Assembly (NCBI GenBank): GCA_028690725.1
Contig: JAQVAR010000002.1
Coordinates: 1 to 34,930 of the forward strand
Direction of reading: 5' to 3'
DNA: 34,930 nt
Origin: Candidatus Iainarchaeum sp.
GTDB lineage: Archaea; Iainarchaeota; Iainarchaeia; Iainarchaeales; JAAZKV01
Of the stretch, positions 7,636-16,821 are shown one piece after another (position 1 is the stretch's first letter; each line of letters opens with the position of its first letter). The translations under genes and the position numbers were made by a program. The notes below the pieces were generated by a model. It was not told where the DNA came from. It saw nothing but the letters and a program-made list of their open reading frames with translations, and did not search any database.

Positions 7636-9414
7636 CTATTTTTTTTTCGCTTCTTCTGGAAGAACAGAAATTAAGTTCAATTCATCCAATTGTTTTTTTG
7701 AAACAATTGAAGGAGAATTATCCATTGGCGAAGATGCAGATTTATTTTTTGGAAAAGCAATTGTTTCTCTAATATCATTTGAACCAGCAATTAACATTAC
7801 TAACCTGTCCAAACCAAATGCTAAACCACCATGAGGAGGAGCACCATATTTAAAAGCTTCTAAAAAGAAACCAAATTTTTCACTAGCTTCTTTATCAGAA
7901 ATTTTTAAAACATTAAAGATTCTTTTTTGTAATTCTGGATTGTGAATTCTTATACTCCCCCCACCGAGTTCAAAACCATTTAAAACCAAATCATAAGCAT
8001 TACTTTTAACAGAATAAGGATCAGACTCTAAAATATTTAAATGCTCTAATTTTGGAGATGTAAAAGGATGATGCAAAGCTTTTGGTCTTTGTTCTTCTTC
8101 ATCTAATTCAAACATTGGAAAATCAGTTACCCAAACAAAACACCATTTACTAATATCGATCAAATCAAATTTTTTTCCCAAATAATTTCTCAAATTTCCT
8201 AGAGAATCAAAAACAATTTTTTCTTTATCAGCAACAATCAACAAAATATCTCCTTCTTCAACTTTAGCAATTTTTATTAATTTTTTCAATGTTTCTTCCT
8301 TGAAAAATTTTGTAATATTACTTTCAAATTTTCCACCAACAAACTTTAATGTTGCCAAACCTTTTGCCTTATAAATTTTAATAAATTCTTCTAATTTTAA
8401 AATTTCATTTCTTGATAAATTTGCTTTTCCTTTTAGATTAATTCCTTTTATTAAACCTTTTTTTTCAACAATTGAATTAAAAACATTAAAATCGTCTTTT
8501 GACATTAATTCTGTTAAATCAATTAATTCTAAACCAAATCTTAAATCAGGTTTATCAATACCATATTTATTCATTACTTCATTATAAGACATTCTTTGAA
8601 AAGGAATTTTCAAATCAATATTCAAAATTTCTTTCCAAAGTTTTTTTATTAATTTTTCATGAACCAAAAAAATATCTTCTTGATTAACAAAACTCATTTC
8701 AACATCAATTTGAGTAAATTCGGGTTGTCTATCAGCCCTTAAATCTTCATCCCTAAAACATTTTGCTATTTGAAAATATTTATCAAAACCAGCAATCATT
8801 AACAATTGTTTAAATAATTGGGGACTTTGTGGCAGAGCATAAAATTTTCCCGGATTGACCCTACTTGGAACAAGATAATCTCTGGCCCCCTCAGGAGTAC
8901 TCTTTGCAAGAATAGGTGTTTCAATTTCAATAAAATTATTATCATTATAAAAATCTCGAACAACTTTAACAATATTGTGCCTTAAAAAAAATTTTTCTTG
9001 CATTTCTTTTTTTCTTAAAGACAAATATCTATATTTTAATAACAAATCTTCGTTAGTATTAGTTCTTTGAGTTAAATCAATTGGTAGTGGTTGCGCCTCA
9101 GCAATTATTTTAGATTCAACAACATTAATTTCAATTTCACCATTAAACATTTCCTTGTTTTCAGTTCCTAACGGCCTTTTTTTCACAATACCAATAATTT
9201 GTAAAATAAATTCTTTTCTCAACTTTTTTGCAATAATAGAAAGCTCTTTACTTTTTGAATGATCTAAAACTATTTGTGTAAAACCATACCTATCTCTTAA
9301 ATCAATAAAAGTTAAATTACCATGATCTCTTATAGTATCACACCAACCAACTAAAGTTACTTTTTTGCCAATATCTTTTAAAGATAATCCACCACAAGTA
9401 TTAGTTCTATACAT
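7636..9414 (-). CDS. aspS: Aspartyl-tRNA synthetase, bacterial type with GAD domain
   Basis: This class II synthetase charges tRNA with Asp. It is 592 residues, matching the bacterial form, whereas archaeal AspRS is about 430 and lacks the GAD insertion. The order is an N-terminal OB anticodon-binding domain (1-105, GWCDTIRDHGNLTFIDLRDR), motif 2 at 220-234 (FRDEDLRADRQPEFT), a GAD-like insertion (about 300-425) and motif 3 at 530-544 (GLAFGLDRLVMLIAG), then the bacterial IRETIAFPKNKSA tail. His31 in RDHG is the residue associated with non-discriminating bacterial AspRS, which also charges tRNA-Asn. That fits the adjacent gatCAB. Acquisition from bacteria is likely. Confidence 0.95.
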   Translation of the reverse strand: MYRTNTCGGLSLKDIGKKVTLVGWCDTIRDHGNLTFIDLRDRYGFTQIVLDHSKSKELSIIAKKLRKEFILQIIGIVKKRPLGTENKEMFNGEIEINVVESKIIAEAQPLPIDLTQRTNTNEDLLLKYRYLSLRKKEMQEKFFLRHNIVKVVRDFYNDNNFIEIETPILAKSTPEGARDYLVPSRVNPGKFYALPQSPQLFKQLLMIAGFDKYFQIAKCFRDEDLRADRQPEFTQIDVEMSFVNQEDIFLVHEKLIKKLWKEILNIDLKIPFQRMSYNEVMNKYGIDKPDLRFGLELIDLTELMSKDDFNVFNSIVEKKGLIKGINLKGKANLSRNEILKLEEFIKIYKAKGLATLKFVGGKFESNITKFFKEETLKKLIKIAKVEEGDILLIVADKEKIVFDSLGNLRNYLGKKFDLIDISKWCFVWVTDFPMFELDEEEQRPKALHHPFTSPKLEHLNILESDPYSVKSNAYDLVLNGFELGGGSIRIHNPELQKRIFNVLKISDKEASEKFGFFLEAFKYGAPPHGGLAFGLDRLVMLIAGSNDIRETIAFPKNKSASSPMDNSPSIVSKKQLDELNLISVLPEEAKKK

Positions 9415-9492
9415 TATAACACAACAGAATCTTCTTCAAAAAAGTTTTTAAATAAAGCTAAAAATAACAAATTAAAAAAAATAATTAGAATT

Positions 9493-10464
9493 TTAAAAAT
9501 CAAACAAAACTTGTTGTTTATGATTTTTCAAAGGTTTTGAATTATAACCTAATCTATTTAGTTTTCTAGAAAATTCTTCACAAAAACCATGATCAGTTAA
9601 AACTATTTTTGGATTACTTTGTTCAACATAAGATACTAAATCATTAAAATCAGCATGATTACTAAGTGGAAATAATTTGTCATAACCTCTGGCAAAAGAC
9701 CACCCAGTAGCAAGTGCTGAAACAATTTTTCTTGAATCAAATTCTTTTAAAGTAGACAACAAAAATTTGTTTACTAATTGGGGAGGCATTATTAAAACAG
9801 AAAAATCTTTTAAATTATGATCTAATAATTCATAATCTCCTAAATTAATGTTATTAGAAGAATAAATTTTGTTCATTTCAAAAATACTTTCGTAAACAAG
9901 AGGGGTAAAACCAGCTTCATTAGAAATTTTTGTTAGTTCTTGTGCTTTTCCAAGAGAATATCCACTTAATAAAACAAGATTATTTTTGGCTTCTTTTGAA
10001 ATCCAAGAAACCATTTCGGAAACAACATCAAAATATTTTGGAAATTTATAAATAGGACTTCCAAAAGTAGTTTCTAAAACAAGTGTTTCTGAAGGCAAAG
10101 GAATTGCTCCTTTAAAAAAAAGAGAATCTTGTAATCTAAAATCAGAAGTAACAACAATCTCTTTATTATTAAAAATTTTTAATTGAGAAGAACCAAGTAT
10201 GTGCCCATTGGGATACAATTCTAATTCAAAATCATCAAACGTTTTTTTTGAAAAAAAATTAATTTCATTAAACTTAGTCTTCTTTCTAAAAAACCTTTTT
10301 TTTATTAAATCAATTGTTGGAGGAGTTGCAAAAAAATTTGATTTGTCTGAAAATTTAACGTGATCAGCGTGAGCATGAGTAAAAATAACATTTTTGTCAG
10401 TTGGAGATCTTGTCGGATCAATACACAAATTCCTAAAATTAATACCATTTTTTTGCTTAATCAT
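9493..10464 (-). CDS. MBL-fold nuclease-like protein (mRNA 3'-end processing factor family)
   Basis: This 323-residue metallo-beta-lactamase-fold protein resembles the archaeal exonuclease/3'-end processing factor (YSH1-like) group. The metal site is visible as THAHADH (H30, H32, D34, H35), followed by YPNGHILGSSQ and VTSDFR. Later elements are LLSGYSLGKAQE, a Rossmann-like middle part and a C-terminal SNHAD plus LTDHG. It probably hydrolyses RNA or DNA phosphodiesters. The ATG is at 10464. It is transcribed alone, divergent from the coiled-coil gene. Nuclease specificity cannot be read from the sequence. Confidence 0.85.
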   Translation of the reverse strand: MIKQKNGINFRNLCIDPTRSPTDKNVIFTHAHADHVKFSDKSNFFATPPTIDLIKKRFFRKKTKFNEINFFSKKTFDDFELELYPNGHILGSSQLKIFNNKEIVVTSDFRLQDSLFFKGAIPLPSETLVLETTFGSPIYKFPKYFDVVSEMVSWISKEAKNNLVLLSGYSLGKAQELTKISNEAGFTPLVYESIFEMNKIYSSNNINLGDYELLDHNLKDFSVLIMPPQLVNKFLLSTLKEFDSRKIVSALATGWSFARGYDKLFPLSNHADFNDLVSYVEQSNPKIVLTDHGFCEEFSRKLNRLGYNSKPLKNHKQQVLFDF

Positions 10465-10574
10465 AATTAGTTTTTATACTAATCAAAATAAAACACTTAT
10501 TAAACCACAAAAAAATATTAGCACAATTTCTTGAAAAAGCTTATTTTGATTAATAAGTTATTAAACTCAATTTG

Positions 10575-10600
10575 TTTAAGTAAATATTAAATACTTGAAA
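10575..10600 (+). promoter_or_regulatory. TATA element inside an imperfect dyad
   Basis: TTTAAGTA (10575-10582) and TACTTGAAA (10592-10600) are inverted copies with one extra base. They flank a TATA-like AATATTAAA, 25-30 nt before the ATG at 10615. The geometry suggests a promoter with an overlapping operator. In such AT-rich DNA the chance level is not negligible. Confidence 0.3.
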
Positions 10601-10614
10601 TTTGTAATAGTATC

Positions 10615-11658
10615 ATGAGTATTCTTGAAGAAAACGTAAATCTTACAATACAAAAAATTAATGCATTACATGATTTTGTAAACAAACAAGATTGGGGCGA
10701 ATTAAAAAGAGACGGATTTGTTTTTGAATTAGAAAAAAGTGTTGAAAAAATAAAAGAAGTTTTTGAGTTAATGAAACAAATTAATAAAGAAACTATAATG
10801 TTGTTAGAAAAAAATACTCCTGATATTAATCCTTTTTTGGAAAAAATAGAAAGAGAAATTATTATTTTTGAATCAAATATAAAAATGGAAAAAACTAAGA
10901 GAATGCGAATAGAACTAATAAATGAGAATGAACAAGTAGATGTTCCAGAATTATACAGAACACTACAAAACAAGTTACTTGAATTGAGTTTGAAAGCAAG
11001 ATATGAAATAGAAAAAATAAACAAATTTATGATTTCAAGAAAAACTCATTTCGTAAAAAAGGGAAGCACAGCAAAAGCATTAATAGAAATATTACAAAAA
11101 AGAGAAGAAGAGCTATCAGAAATAAGAAAAAAAAATGTTGAATTAAAAAGAAAAACTTTTTTTAAAGCAGAAGAAGCTAGCATAGCAGAAATAGAAGAAG
11201 AATTACATGAAAAGGACAAAGTATTAGAAGAATCGGTAAAAGAAACTAAAAAAGCATTGAAAACTCATTTAGCACAAATTAACTACGTTGAAGGAAGTTT
11301 TTCAAATTTAGAGAAAAAAATTTCATACATTGAAAGTATTCACTCAGATTTTACAAAAAAAACAATACAATTAATAATAGGATTAAAAAAAGAAAGAGAT
11401 TACGCAAGAAAAACGGCTTTAGAAATTGAAGAAGAAACATTAAAAGTAAGACAAGAACACACTAACCAAATAATTAATTTAAATGATCAAAAAAACATTT
11501 TAAAAGAAGAAATGGAAAAAAATTATTCGAGAGAAATAAAAAGATTAAAAAAAGAATTAGAAGAAAAAAATATTCCTATAAAAAACATGCAAAATTTAAT
11601 AGAAATGCAGGAAAAAGAAATAAAAAAATTAAAAGAAAAAACAAATTTTAAAAAATAA
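10615..11658 (+). CDS. Coiled-coil protein, function unknown
   Basis: This soluble 347-residue protein is rich in Glu, Lys and Ile and has no Cys. It is predicted almost entirely helical. Heptad-like patterns run through about 150-240 (REEELSEIRKKNVELKRK) and 255-345 (EIKRLKKELEEKN). The N-terminal 130 residues are a less regular helical region. There is no signal peptide and no membrane segment. No domain was recognised; the shape recalls SMC-like or cytoskeletal scaffolds but nothing specific supports that. The start is ATG. It is convergent with the next gene, 6 nt away. Confidence 0.75.
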   Translation: MSILEENVNLTIQKINALHDFVNKQDWGELKRDGFVFELEKSVEKIKEVFELMKQINKETIMLLEKNTPDINPFLEKIEREIIIFESNIKMEKTKRMRIELINENEQVDVPELYRTLQNKLLELSLKARYEIEKINKFMISRKTHFVKKGSTAKALIEILQKREEELSEIRKKNVELKRKTFFKAEEASIAEIEEELHEKDKVLEESVKETKKALKTHLAQINYVEGSFSNLEKKISYIESIHSDFTKKTIQLIIGLKKERDYARKTALEIEEETLKVRQEHTNQIINLNDQKNILKEEMEKNYSREIKRLKKELEEKNIPIKNMQNLIEMQEKEIKKLKEKTNFKK

Positions 11659-11664
11659 GAAAAA

Positions 11665-12078
11665 TTATAAACCAAAATCTTTATCTTCAGGTTCAAACTC
11701 AACCTCATTAAAAAGAATATTAACAATCAAATCAACATATTTTTCAACCAACAAATCTTTTTGTTCAAAAAATTCTTCTTCGCCCAAATCCGAAAAATCA
11801 TCTATTTCAATCGCCTTTAATATCCTAATACCAGTTTTTAATTCAACATCAACTAGTTTTTCTAAAATAAAACTTTTTTGATCTTCATTGGTTGATACAA
11901 AAACAAAAATAAAATCACTTTCTTCTGTCTCTTCCAAAGCAACTATTGGCAAATCTTCCAAAAAAGGAACAAATCTTTCATTTAATTCTAAACCAGAAAC
12001 TTTTTTTGATAATTTTTCAGCAACATCTTTGAAAATATTAATTGAATCCTCTTTACAACCAACAAAGGAAATCTTCAT
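11665..12078 (-). CDS. Small acidic hypothetical protein
   Basis: This protein of about 137 residues opens MKISFVGC, like a first Rossmann beta strand, and ends in a very acidic tail. A second hydrophobic strand (SDFIFVFVST) suggests an alpha/beta fold. The ATG at 12078 is preferred. An ATG at 12111 would add only a hydrophobic, AT-rich peptide that breaks the fold start, though it could be a membrane anchor. No family was recognised. It is divergent from the operon that starts at 12236. Confidence 0.65.
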   Translation of the reverse strand: MKISFVGCKEDSINIFKDVAEKLSKKVSGLELNERFVPFLEDLPIVALEETEESDFIFVFVSTNEDQKSFILEKLVDVELKTGIRILKAIEIDDFSDLGEEEFFEQKDLLVEKYVDLIVNILFNEVEFEPEDKDFGL

Positions 12079-12235
12079 AAAAATAAAAATGAATAGAAGA
12101 AAATATAACATTTACTATTAAAAAAAACTAAAAAAAAAAGCAAAACAAATACAACAAAAAAAGATATAAACCAAATTTTTGAAGAAAAGAGTAACATTTA
12201 TAAAAATAAAAAACATATTTATTGCAGTGATTTAG

Positions 12236-13723
12236 TTGTTTGATAAAAGTTTTGATGAACCAAATTTTGGAAGTGATTATGATTCTTATGGAGAATATGA
12301 CTCTAATAAGAAGGATTTCAAAAAATATTTACCATTAATAATAATAGGAATAGTTGCAATAGTGATAATTGGTTTTGTATTAATGTTTTTTGGTTCACAA
12401 AAAGAAGTAACATTTAATATTAAAGAGTTGGATGGAGGGAGTGTTTCTAACGCAACATTAACTATTCGTTCTGGAAATGTTATTATTTATGAACCAAAAC
12501 AAGGCTCAACACACACAATGACATTAATGGTTGGGGAATACACATACACAGTTCTTTCTCCAGAGCATGACGCAAAAAGAAACGAAATATTAATAGTTGA
12601 CGACAAAATGACAGAAACAGTGACTCTTGAAAAAAATATTGATGCAACGCTAAGAGTTTTAGAAGGAATTAATAAAATATATTATGGACAAAAATTATCT
12701 GGGAAGATTCTTGTTGACGAAATACAACTTCCTTTAAGTGATCAAGAAATTGTTGCAAGCGATTCTGAAGAATTGTTAAAAATAAGTTTGAACCCAAACA
12801 AAATTTCTGCACAAAGTGGAGCAATAACAATTGATTATGAAATTGAAGTAACTAACAATAATTTTACAAAAAGTACTGATACTACTTTAACGTTTAGTTT
12901 GAAAGGAACAAAAAAAGCTTCTACAAAAGATAGTTTTGTTATAAACGTTAACCCAACTATAAGAGCATCTGAATTAGAAGAGACTAAAAGAGAAAAAAAT
13001 AAGCTTATAACTGATACAGACTTAGTTGCGGGAGAAGAAAAACAAATTGAATTAAAATTTAAGAACACTAATAAAAATATTAATGTTGAGAATGTTTCTT
13101 TTGAAATAATACCTGATTCAGGATATGAAGATCATGATTGGGAAATTTATTTAACAGGAAACGGAATAATTAACAAAATAGAAGCAAACAAAGGGGAAGA
13201 GACAATACAATTAAGAGTAAAACCAGCAATTACTGCTAATGTAGGAGATGAATTTAAAGGAAAATTAATAGTTAGTTCAAACAGTTTAGAAGAAAATAAA
13301 GAATATTTAATGATATTAAAAGTTTCAAGCGCAGTAGGCGTAAGTTTAGAATTAACAAACACAAATCTTCCTGAAATTGATTGTGGATACGAATGTGGAA
13401 ATATTAGAACATCAGCTCAAAGTAAACCATTAACACTTGAAAATAATGGAAATATTGAAGCAACAGATGTTAGAATAGAATTGGATTATGAAATGTCATT
13501 AGAATGTCGTGATTGGTTTGATATAATAAGTAGTTCCTTTGATGAAATAGAAGCAGGTGGAGAAAGAATATTAGACATTAAAATTCAACCATTATTTATA
13601 ACAGAAACAAAAACGACTCCTTGCTATTTGAAAATAACATATGTTGACCCAACAAAAACAGGAAGACAACTTTTGAGTGACACAATATTAAGAATAGAAA
13701 CGGATTATACAGAACCAAAGTAA
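12236..13723 (+). CDS. Membrane-anchored beta-rich surface protein
   Basis: This 495-residue protein has an acidic, Tyr/Asp-rich cytosolic N-terminus (1-30), one membrane helix (31-53) and a large outside region of beta-rich, Ig-like repeats. The repeats alternate polar strands such as SFVINVNP, KFKNTNKN and LTLENNGNIEATDV, typical of CARDB/NEW3-like domains. Four Cys (C383, C387, C424, C463) in the outer C-terminal part could form disulfides. The start is TTG at 12236 with GTGAT 5' of it. It heads a run of four same-strand genes with gaps of 44, 25 and 3 nt. A surface or adhesion-scaffold role is inferred. Confidence 0.78.
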   Translation: MFDKSFDEPNFGSDYDSYGEYDSNKKDFKKYLPLIIIGIVAIVIIGFVLMFFGSQKEVTFNIKELDGGSVSNATLTIRSGNVIIYEPKQGSTHTMTLMVGEYTYTVLSPEHDAKRNEILIVDDKMTETVTLEKNIDATLRVLEGINKIYYGQKLSGKILVDEIQLPLSDQEIVASDSEELLKISLNPNKISAQSGAITIDYEIEVTNNNFTKSTDTTLTFSLKGTKKASTKDSFVINVNPTIRASELEETKREKNKLITDTDLVAGEEKQIELKFKNTNKNINVENVSFEIIPDSGYEDHDWEIYLTGNGIINKIEANKGEETIQLRVKPAITANVGDEFKGKLIVSSNSLEENKEYLMILKVSSAVGVSLELTNTNLPEIDCGYECGNIRTSAQSKPLTLENNGNIEATDVRIELDYEMSLECRDWFDIISSSFDEIEAGGERILDIKIQPLFITETKTTPCYLKITYVDPTKTGRQLLSDTILRIETDYTEPK

Positions 13724-13767
13724 AAAAAATAGAAATTATTAAATAGTCTTAATTCCTTTTAAATAAT

Positions 13768-14748
13768 ATGGATGATAATGTAACAGTTGGAATATACCTT
13801 TCAATATTAACAATAATTATAATAATATCAGGATACTTTTTTTCTTTAACTGGAATAAGATTAGAAAATTTTTTAACAATAAATTTGTTTCCATTAATAG
13901 ATTCAGTATTAACAATAAACTTTTTAATTTTCATTATTTTTGCATCAATTTCACTTTCAATAATAGGATTAATTATAAGAAAATTTAAAACAAAAATAGC
14001 AATGATATTAAGTTCTACAGGATATGCTATTGGGATTATTATTTCCTGTGCAATCTTTGGTCTTTTTGATTTTTTAATACCATTACTTTTTGGAATAATA
14101 GGAATAGTTTTTGCAACAATAACACAAGATAAAAAAGAAAAAGAATACAAATCAATGCCAATTTTAAGATCAGGAATGGCATCAAGCGGAAAAATTATTT
14201 CATTTATAGCTATAGGAGCAGTATTATTTACATTAACAATGACTTTAACAAACCAAAGTTCTTATGAAAAAAATTTTACTGATGGTTTTCTTAGTTTGTC
14301 TATAGGAGAAGAAGGAGATTTACAAAGTACTATAAAAGAACCATTGATTAATGCAATAGTAGATTCACAAAAACAAACAATTAATTCAATAAAAAATTTA
14401 AATAGTTTTTCAAAATTAAATGAAAAAAATGATTCGGAAGTTCTCACTTTTTTAATTGAATTTCAAACATTTGAAGCAACAATAAATTCAGAAGCATACA
14501 AACAAATAATGGAAGAACAATTTGATTTACAACAAGACCAAGGAATTAGTGAAAAAATAATGACAACAATACCTTTAGTAAATAATTTATCAAAAATGGC
14601 ATGGCTATTTTATACTTTAACAATATTTATTTTTATATTGATGATTGGAAATTTATTAGTAAAAAATATTTCAGGAATAATTTATTCAATTGTTATTTTT
14701 TATATTAAAGAAAAAGAAAATGAAACCTTAGAAAATACAAATTATTAA
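13768..14748 (+). CDS. Polytopic membrane protein with a large outer loop
   Basis: This 326-residue protein has about four N-terminal membrane helices (near 8-28, 48-68, 78-96 and 98-116), a fifth near 140-160, a polar, mostly helical loop of about 115 residues (165-280, rich in Gln, Glu and Asn) and a last helix (about 284-306). Such a layout suits a sensor or transporter accessory, but no family was recognised. The start is ATG. It lies between the anchored surface protein and the membrane-tethered regulator and is probably co-transcribed with both. Confidence 0.72.
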   Translation: MDDNVTVGIYLSILTIIIIISGYFFSLTGIRLENFLTINLFPLIDSVLTINFLIFIIFASISLSIIGLIIRKFKTKIAMILSSTGYAIGIIISCAIFGLFDFLIPLLFGIIGIVFATITQDKKEKEYKSMPILRSGMASSGKIISFIAIGAVLFTLTMTLTNQSSYEKNFTDGFLSLSIGEEGDLQSTIKEPLINAIVDSQKQTINSIKNLNSFSKLNEKNDSEVLTFLIEFQTFEATINSEAYKQIMEEQFDLQQDQGISEKIMTTIPLVNNLSKMAWLFYTLTIFIFILMIGNLLVKNISGIIYSIVIFYIKEKENETLENTNY

Positions 14749-14773
14749 AAATAAGAGACAATAAATTTTTATT

Positions 14774-15352
14774 ATGGAAACAAAATTTGTTTTGGATGAT
14801 AAGAGCTTTAAAGCATTATCTGCTGAAAGTAGAGTTAACATATTAAAAAAATTAAAAGAAAGAAGAATGACTTTAAGTGAGCTAAGTAAAAAACTAATTT
14901 TAAAAAATTCAACAGTAAAAGAACATTGTGGTTTGCTAATTGAAGCAGAATTAGTAAAAAAAATAGACGAAGGAAGAAAATGGAAATATTATGAACTAAC
15001 AAACAAAGGGAAAAAAATAATTTCACCAAATCCCCTTGAAGAAATAAAAGTTTTAATTACACTAAGTTTTGGGGCAATAATATTTTCAATAATACTTTTA
15101 ATTTTGTTACAAAACAATATTTTTGAAACAAATAATGAAATGGGAACAGACCAATACTTAATACAAGGAGAACAAAATAGCATAATAAAAACTGATTTAG
15201 ACGACACAATAAGTTCAACGACAACATTAAGAGGAGTAAATTATAATTTGTATGCAACAAGCATAATTTTTGCTTTAATTATAGGAATATTTGTTGGTTG
15301 GTTTGTCAAAAAAAGTATAGCAACAAATAAAAGAATTGCTGATTCTTCTTAA
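14774..15352 (+). CDS. Membrane-tethered winged-helix regulator
   Basis: This 192-residue protein has an ArsR-like winged helix at the N-terminus (about 10-80: FKALSAESRVNILKKL, MTLSELSKK, STVKEHCGLL, then the wing and YYELTNKGKKI). Two membrane helices (92-113 and 160-178) flank an outer loop of about 45 polar residues without Cys. The DNA-binding part stays in the cytosol. This is a one-component transducer design, sensing outside and binding DNA inside. Its stop is 3 nt before the thioredoxin-reductase start, so the two are translationally close. Targets are unknown; its own operon is the first candidate. Confidence 0.83.
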   Translation: METKFVLDDKSFKALSAESRVNILKKLKERRMTLSELSKKLILKNSTVKEHCGLLIEAELVKKIDEGRKWKYYELTNKGKKIISPNPLEEIKVLITLSFGAIIFSIILLILLQNNIFETNNEMGTDQYLIQGEQNSIIKTDLDDTISSTTTLRGVNYNLYATSIIFALIIGIFVGWFVKKSIATNKRIADSS

Positions 15353-15355
15353 TTT

Positions 15356-16228
15356 ATGTATGATGTAATAATTATTGGGGCTGGACCAGCAGGACTAACA
15401 GCTGGGTTATACTGTGCAAGATATGGTTTAAAAACAATAATATTAGAAAAAGGAATTATTGGAGGAACAGCAACTCTAGCAAGTACAATACAAAATTGGC
15501 CAGGAATTAAAAATATTTCTGGTTTCGAGTTAATGAATAATTTTAAAGAACAAGTAATATCTTTAGGAGTAGAAATAAAACAAGAACAAGTTTTAGAAAT
15601 AAAAGAAAAAAAAGTAATAACACAAGATAGGGAAATAGAATCAAAAGCAATAATTATTGCTGTTGGAAGTAAAAGTAAGTGGTTAAAAGTTAAAGGAGAA
15701 AAAGAATTTTTAAATAAAGGAGTTCACTTTTGTGCTACTTGTGATGGAGCAATGTACCAAGAAAAAGAAATTGTTGTAATAGGACATAATAACAGAGCAG
15801 TAGAAGAAGCAAATTATTTAAAAAAGATGGCAAAAAAAGTTTATTTGATTTCTTCAAAAAATGAATTAACTGCTGAAAAAGCAAAACAAGATTCTTTAAA
15901 AGGAGTTGAAATAATGCTTAATACGAATGTAATACGATTTGAGGGAACAAAATTTTTAGAAAAAATTGTTATAAAAAATAATTTTGGAAAAGAAAGTGAA
16001 ATTAGAGCAAATGCTGCTTTTGTTTATATTGGAACAGAACCAAACAGTGATTTTGTAAAAGTCAAAAAAGATAAATTGGGAAGAATAATAGTTGATGAAA
16101 AAATGCAAACAAATAAAAAAGGAATTTTTGCAATAGGAGATTGTATAAAAAAGGATTTAATGCAAATAATAACCGCTAGCGCAGAAGGCGCAATTGCAGC
16201 ACATTCAGTAGCAAACTATTTAAAATAA
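15356..16228 (+). CDS. trxB: Thioredoxin reductase homologue with altered NAD(P)H site
   Basis: This flavoprotein is 290 residues, close to the family norm. The FAD motif GAGPAG is at 8-13, the redox CATC pair at C126/C129, and the second FAD motif IFAIGD near the C-terminus. The pyridine-nucleotide domain deviates: the usual GGGxSA is GHNNRA (143-148), and the HRRxxxR that holds the NADPH 2'-phosphate is SSKNELT (about 166-172). Reduction by NADPH is therefore doubtful. A different donor, such as ferredoxin or another flavin route, is possible. A thioredoxin reductase from Thermoplasma is known not to use NADPH, a relevant precedent. A glutaredoxin-like protein at 19810 could be a substrate. 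Confidence 0.88.
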   Translation: MYDVIIIGAGPAGLTAGLYCARYGLKTIILEKGIIGGTATLASTIQNWPGIKNISGFELMNNFKEQVISLGVEIKQEQVLEIKEKKVITQDREIESKAIIIAVGSKSKWLKVKGEKEFLNKGVHFCATCDGAMYQEKEIVVIGHNNRAVEEANYLKKMAKKVYLISSKNELTAEKAKQDSLKGVEIMLNTNVIRFEGTKFLEKIVIKNNFGKESEIRANAAFVYIGTEPNSDFVKVKKDKLGRIIVDEKMQTNKKGIFAIGDCIKKDLMQIITASAEGAIAAHSVANYLK

Positions 16229-16251
16229 TCTTTTAATCAAATAAAAAAAAG

Positions 16252-16722
16252 TTAATCAATTCTTTTTGCTGAAAAATCATTTTGTTTTTCATCAAAATCT
16301 ATTTTAACACCTTTTAAAAAACGTCTAACCTTTTCATTTATCACAATTTTAAAACCTTTTTCCAAAATTATTTCATCACTAAATTTTTTATTAGTAGTAT
16401 TGAAATCAAAACCACCAAAAATAGGAAAAATTCTAATATATTTATTATTACTCTCATTTAACTTTTGTTTCAGTTTAGAAAATGCTTTTTTAGTAAAATC
16501 AAAATCTGGTAAAGAATCAAATTTTTTAATCTGTTCATTTGCTTCTTTAATCAAATTATCAATTTCTTTGGCATTTAAACTGTGTGCTTTACAACCATCT
16601 TCAATTGATTCCATTGCAGAAACATGACAACTAGCACAATGCAAACCAAATTTAACTAAAATAGGACTAACTTCTGGAAAATTATCTACTACTTCCTTTA
16701 AATTATCTTTTTTATCAATCAT
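16252..16722 (-). CDS. DUF1858 domain fused to a Cys-less A-type-carrier-like domain
   Basis: This 156-residue protein has two parts. Residues 1-65 match DUF1858, the redox-disulfide domain seen with hybrid-cluster proteins, with C29, C32 and C44 (CASCHVSAMESIEDGC). Residues 88-156 follow the pattern of IscA/HesB A-type iron-sulfur carriers (IRIFPIFGGFDF, then GFKIVINEKVRRFLKGVKIDF). All three cluster-binding Cys of that family are absent: GGC is GGF, and the C-terminal CGC is missing. The second domain is likely structural. It converges with trxB; a shared redox role is inferred. The start is ATG. Confidence 0.78.
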   Translation of the reverse strand: MIDKKDNLKEVVDNFPEVSPILVKFGLHCASCHVSAMESIEDGCKAHSLNAKEIDNLIKEANEQIKKFDSLPDFDFTKKAFSKLKQKLNESNNKYIRIFPIFGGFDFNTTNKKFSDEIILEKGFKIVINEKVRRFLKGVKIDFDEKQNDFSAKRID

Positions 16723-16821
16723 AAATAAAATTAATAACAGAAATAATATATACTTAATGGAGAAGAAAAAATTTTAAAAAAAACTTGTTTGAATATTTTA
16801 ACAAATTTTTTAAATAATTTT

